Positions 59,734 through 64,000 of a stretch of DNA of 64,000 nt are shown in pieces; the stretch's first letter is position 1, and each line of letters starts with the position of its first letter. A program made the position numbers and the translations under genes. The stretch comes from Symbiodinium kawagutii (taxonomy: Eukaryota > Sar > Dinophyceae > Suessiales > Symbiodiniaceae): positions 41,615 through 105,614 of the forward strand of contig VSDK01028391.1 of assembly GCA_009767595.1 (NCBI GenBank). The letters run 5' to 3'. The notes beneath the pieces were generated by a model, which searched no databases, had not been told where the DNA came from, and saw nothing but the letters and a program-made list of their open reading frames with translations.

Positions 59734-62700
59734 CTGTGCGGGCGCCAGGCATCACCAACCCAAGGAGTGTGGATCCTGCATGGTCATCATGAATCACCAC
59801 GACTTAGCAACCCGCTATTTAGTCATGAGTCATGGCCTTTAAATCATTTGAAACGTAAGTAAGTGGTACCACATGGATCCAAATGGTAAGAGTTCCTGAC
59901 TAATGGCTTCCAAACTTTGGGATCAGTTCAAATGGCAGCAGGATGATTGAATCCTATTGAACCGATCTTGTTTCATCTTGCTTCATCTTGCGTGGCCCAG
60001 GGATCGATATCAATTTTTAGCACCACAAGACTCGGAAGTGGTGAATGTACGACGGCAAAGATGGCCTTCGAGCCATGAAACGCATCCCCATTCCTATCCA
60101 TTGAATTTGGGCAGTTCAAGGATGGCCACCAGTCATCAACTGAGAGGTTCTGCGGGTAGGCCATGCTGCAAATGTTACGAAGTGCCATGCTGCGTTAAGC
60201 AGCCGTGCCTTCAGGACGGTGAGGACAGCATCTAAGGTAAAGCGCATGGCCCAGCGCTTGGTTTCCATGTGATCGAGGATGCCCTTCTCCACTGCGTTGC
60301 ACACCTGGAACTTGCCACGAGGGGGGGAGCCTCACGGACTACTGGTGTCTGGGGAGTGGCTGATCTTGCAAATCATGCAATGGCCCACTCTTTTCCCACT
60401 CTATCATTTTCAATCATCTTCATCTTTGCAGTTCCTAAGGAAGAATTTTAGGAGAAGCGCTACGGATCATTCTTAGAAAGATGATGCTCAACATGGCGGC
60501 CCAAGCTGCTTCCCTCCCTGACTCAACAACAAATGACTTCAAACAATCCAAGCAATAGAACAGAAAACAGAATCTTACTCGAGCGCTTTGATGGGCTTAG
60601 ATGGGCTTTGGGTGATTGAGAAATCCACCCAAGAAACCTCCTAAGGATTCCTAAGGTAGATGTCTTTCTCAGGCTGCTCCGTCGAGACACTGGCCCAGCA
60701 TCCACATCGATCCCCGAAAACTTCTCACCCTTCTGGTGGGCAGCGTAGAGCGCCGTGATGGCATCCACATGGCTGTGCCCGGAATTCTCCGCCAAAATCC
60801 TGCAGACGGTGGTTTCTCAAAATGGAAGTCATTCCCCCCAAATCTACATCATATTAGTCATTTGTAGTAATCTACCATCCATCTTTGGGTCTTCCCAATT
60901 TGAAGAAACCACCATATCTCAAGTTTACCTGCAACAAATTTTATAGAAAATGCATGTGCCTTGCCATGGTATCCCTTGGAACTCGCTCCTTGGAACCACC
61001 TCCAAGGCCTCTGCAAATTTCAGCACAGCCTGGCGGCAGTCAGGGCTAGTGATGCTTCCAAGCTTGGAATTGAATGGACACCCTGCAGTGACAAAAGGAC
61101 CGAAATACAGTTTGTTATGGTTTTTTTTGCTTGCCCGGGCGTCCGGAATATAGTTGGAACATGATATCCCTATTTCAACTTCTGTCCCGAGATACATAAA
61201 TGCCACATTTCCTTTTGACTCTTAGTTGGGCTTTCTCGCTGAGAACACGTGCGAACCTGGCAAGTTGCCCGTCAAAGAGTCACTGAGTCACTTTGACTCC
61301 GACGAGTTTTGTACATGCTGCACTCTCAAGCATCAAGGCTCCATACATATCAAACTTATTCTTTATAAAATAAACAAAAATGATATATATATATAATATA
61401 CATATTATAACTATATATATGCGTACACATAAGATGATTTCAACTGAGCCGTCACACTTTTTCCGCCGGTCCTGCTACTACCTTCCACAATAAGTGGCAG
61501 AGCGCGTTGCTTCATTAGGCTCTATTTTCTAGATTTTTGGGTATCTTTCTCCAAATGTTTTTCCATTTTTGAAAAAGAACTATTGATTTCTGGATGTCTA
61601 GATTTCTGGAGACAAACACATCTTGAGATATTTGAAAGATACCTGAAATATGGCTTGTGATGTCTGGATTTCCTGATCCATAGGGGTACCCCAAAAATGT
61701 TGGGTTCATACTATAAACGACCAAACCTGGAGGATAACTGGGGGTATCCCCATGACTTGAGAAGCACATTATGGATCAAGGCTCCCCCTAGCGCCAAGCA
61801 AACTCCATGGGCCCCAGAAACCCACCAAGCAAATCTGCAAGCCGAGGTTGAACCCAGACTTTGGAGATAATCATTTTCGATCGTATACTTTATTATCGAT
61901 ACTTTATGGATTTTTTTAAATGGAATTGTAGTGGAAGTGATCTCCTGATTTGGAATCTCCTGATTCTTGATTCAATTCGGTCTCAGGTACTTCGAACATG
62001 GGATGACCACAGGATCCGTCGCTGCCAAGCGACATATTGATCCAGGCCGGGCACCGTGGCGCCAAACTGCTGCAGCTGATGGGCCAACTCAATCTCTGTG
62101 GCCTTGGAGCGGGCCCTTGGGAAGCTGCCGCACCTGATGTACCCCGATCCGATGTATCCTGACCTCATGGGTTGCTTGAACCCCAACGAAAAATACGCGC
62201 TTGTCAACCAACATCAGCCAACCATTTGTCAAAAACTACGAGTAGGAAAATCAAAAGGTCAATCACACCACCAACCAGTAGTTGTTTGACCATTTTTGTT
62301 GGTTGTTGATCCCTATCATCAAGCATTATTAACCAACCACCAACCAGTGATGTACTGTGGCCGCGTCTCCCTGGCGTCGAGCTGCCCCAGCACCAGCCAC
62401 AAACCTGGGATCTCGGGTGGTACATCTCACCACCTCAGCTTGGGAAGTCAGCAGTTTTGTCGGCAACCTGAGAATGCAACCTGTTCACAACAAATATGTC
62501 TCGCAATTTGCAACAAACACACACATATTCAAAGAAAGTGAGCTTTGATGAGCTTTGAGTCCAGTTTTGAAAGACACAAACACTCAGTGGACATCTAATG
62601 ATCACGGCACATGGCCAAATTTGTCACACCTGGTTGATATTTGAGCTGCCCAAGCTCGCATGAAAGATATGCAACAACCTGTGACTGTGGGTTGTCCACG

Positions 62701-64000
62701 GTTGAGGCACGTTCACGGCATTGTCCACGGCCCGCTCGAGCTCGTCCAGCACGTTGGGGCTGGCACTACGCAGCACCACAGTAGCCTCAGGCATAGCACA
62801 GATCCGTTGAGATTTCCTGTGATTCCCTGGCTACATTTGGAAGTCTTTAGAGGGTGGATGATTTAGACGAACTGGAAGCTCAACTGGTTGAGACCTGGTG
62901 CTGCAAAGAGCTGAACAATCAACAGTAAGAATCCATGGAGTCCAAGTCAGCAAATTGGGTGAGTACAATTTTGTGGATCTTCAACTTGCGCCAAAGTGTG
63001 TTCATTGTGGCAGGAAGATGTCAGAAGGACTGCGACTGACCTGCTCGGGAGGACTGCAGCAAGGTCGCAATCTTGGAGTCACGGGTCTTGATGATGGTGA
63101 AAGGCTCGGAAGACATCTCCTCTACCTGAACCATCAGGCAGCGGGGTGAGGATGCAAGAATGGCAACTGAAATCCGTGCCATGCAGAACCAGCTGCACAT
63201 GGAACCTTTCCCTAGCAGTTGCCAACATCCGAAACCACTGACCAGTGGAGCGTTTACATTCGCCACGAACCTCTGATGCGATCATGGAGATTCGAACTGC
63301 CCCCAAATAGAATCCATGGTTGCTGGAGGTCGGTAGTCCAAACCTGGGCTTCCAAGTAAGGTTCTCTCATTTTGTTTCCTCTATTTTTTCGAGGCCATGG
63401 GGCCAAACCTGGGGAGACACCAGATTTGAGCACCCCTTTACTGGGACAATTTTGGATCATTTCTACCCAACAATGGCGCACGCCACCAATCGTGGCCTTG
63501 ATGGACTCCACATAGCCACATTCTTCAGGCAAAGGTGGGCCGCTTCGAACAATGCTGGTGGCACCCACGGTGCGGCAAACACGGCGGAGCTCAAACTTGG
63601 AGTTGATCTTCAAGGCAAAGATCCTGAGCTCCATCGAACCGACTTGTTGGTTGAAGGGCGAAAGTCGCTGAAAGCTCCGACTGAAAACATCCAGTATGTT
63701 GTGTGTTGGTGTATGTTGCGGGAAGCCACCTCGCAATTCCCAAGTTACTTGAAACAAGAAACCGAGTACAATGCATGAGCACACACAGACAATCACACTT
63801 AATGCAAACCCTGGATAAGCCTTGCAATTTATGCTAATCATGTTCGTGCAGTGTCCACAAATTCGCGCATGCTGGCGCTCCACATCTCTTTCTAACGTTT
63901 TTGAGCCCACTGTTTGTCCACACCATTAGGCCACCTACCTCCTCACTCAACTGGGCAAGTTTCTTGTATTTGTTCAGGAAGTGAAGCGCCATATCTGAGA
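59659..64000 (-). CDS. CCT8: T-complex protein 1 subunit theta (CCT8), C-terminal half, runs off the window
   Basis: Subunit of the cytosolic TRiC/CCT ring chaperonin that folds actin, tubulin and other clients with ATP. Exons in order: 63939-64000+ (SDMALHFLNKYK), 63497-63628 (SKFELRRVCRTVGATS), 63069-63125 (VEEMSSEPFTIIKTRDSKI), 62711-62785 (LDELERAVDNAVN), a probable exon near 62600-62630 (LAMCRD), 62386-62404 (19-nt microexon, FVAGAG), 62034-62102 (ATEIELAHQLQQFG), 60989-61029 (AVLKFAEALEVVP), 60691-60799 (ILAENSGHSHVDAITALYAA), 60209-60304 (EKGILDHMETKRW), 59659-59733 (VDQIIMAKQAGGPKGGG, then QRDDD and stop). The VDQIIMAK motif, Gly-rich acidic tail and ATEIEL/LAENSG blocks are diagnostic of theta rather than other CCT subunits. 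Phases agree at every placed junction except around the probable 62.6-kb exon. Donors: GT at 63938, 62710, 62033, 60690; GC at 63496, 63068, 62385, 60208; GA at 60988. The N-terminal half lies beyond 64000. Confidence 0.93.
60808..60913. mobile_element. M2-type element filling a CCT8 intron
   Basis: 106 bp with ends GGTGGTTTCTCAAAATGG and, inverted, CCAATTTGAAGAAACCACC. It sits inside the 189-bp CCT8 intron 60800-60988, ending 6 bp before the AG acceptor, and makes up more than half of that intron. Confidence 0.75.
61650..61780. mobile_element. M2-type element in a CCT8 intron
   Basis: Contains CCATAGGGGTACCCCAAAAA on the left and GGGGGTATCCCCATGACTTG then AGAAG on the right. Lies in CCT8 intron 61030-62033. 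Exact ends unclear. Confidence 0.55.
62205..62277. mobile_element. Truncated M3 copy in a CCT8 intron
   Basis: Matches the right half of M3 (ATCAGCCAACCATTTGTCA through CAATCACACCACCAACC). Followed by more CCAACCA-type sequence to about 62350. Confidence 0.45.
62386..62404 (-). CDS. CCT8: CCT8 19-nt microexon
   Basis: Between acceptor CCCAG| and a GC donor (GGG|GCAGCT), one base plus six codons read FVAGAG. This replaces the VPGGG-type loop just before ATEIEL in other theta subunits, and the join to 62102 is in phase and length-exact. Confidence 0.7.

Noticed and set aside
1..64000. CRISPR arrays, rRNA, bacterial operons, intact tRNAs
   Set aside because: No regularly spaced repeats, no rRNA-like stretch and no clover-leaf tRNA were found; the microsatellites are not CRISPR.

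Overview
The window looks like nuclear DNA of a dinoflagellate, most likely a Symbiodiniaceae-type alga. Four things point that way. The recognisable genes are split into many short exons (19 to about 190 nt). Their 5' splice sites mix GT with GC and GA, and most 3' sites are AG followed by G. One gene starts with a signal peptide followed by an F-V-P motif, the layout of peridinin-plastid targeting leaders. Introns and spacers are full of microsatellites and small terminal-inverted-repeat elements. No bacterial operon, CRISPR array or rRNA is visible. An 860-base run of N (58711-59570) is an assembly gap.

Three genes are identified with reading phase checked across most junctions, and all lie on the minus strand. 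(1) About 1.5-8.8 kb: an AAAP-family (Aa_trans, SLC36/38-like) amino-acid transporter. (2) 31.0-35.6 kb: a complete-looking gene for a plastid-targeted protein with two S1 RNA-binding domains. (3) 59.66 kb to the window edge: the C-terminal half of CCT8, the theta subunit of the TRiC/CCT chaperonin. Between about 17.2 and 28.2 kb there is probably a fourth minus-strand gene for a large two-module membrane protein resembling FUSC-type transporters. Many other exon-like minus-strand segments (11.8-17, 29-30, 36-46, 50-54 kb) could not be assigned. The one-sided orientation fits the unidirectional gene clusters known from dinoflagellates.

Region by region: 1-9 kb, transporter gene; 9-11.7 kb, degenerate GGTTAATGATGG-type repeats and little else; 11.8-17 kb, unassigned minus exons interrupted by a 450-bp TCTA/CATC tract; 17-28 kb, FUSC-like gene with AT- and CAT-rich microsatellites in its introns; 28-31 kb, unassigned; 31-35.6 kb, S1 gene; 36-46 kb, unassigned minus exons including a possible MFS transporter; 46.5-48.3 kb, a dense cluster of small inverted-repeat elements; 48.3-57.6 kb, weak candidates on both strands; 57.7-58.7 kb, a TCTA tract running into the gap; 59.6-64 kb, CCT8.

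The most interesting observation is in the transporter. The exon carrying transmembrane segment 2 sits in exactly the right position and fits its neighbours in phase, but it lies on the opposite strand. Second is a family of short inverted-repeat elements, one copy of which fills more than half of a CCT8 intron, as introner-like elements do. Short open frames here often look coding in several frames at once, so unassigned exon calls are given low confidence.
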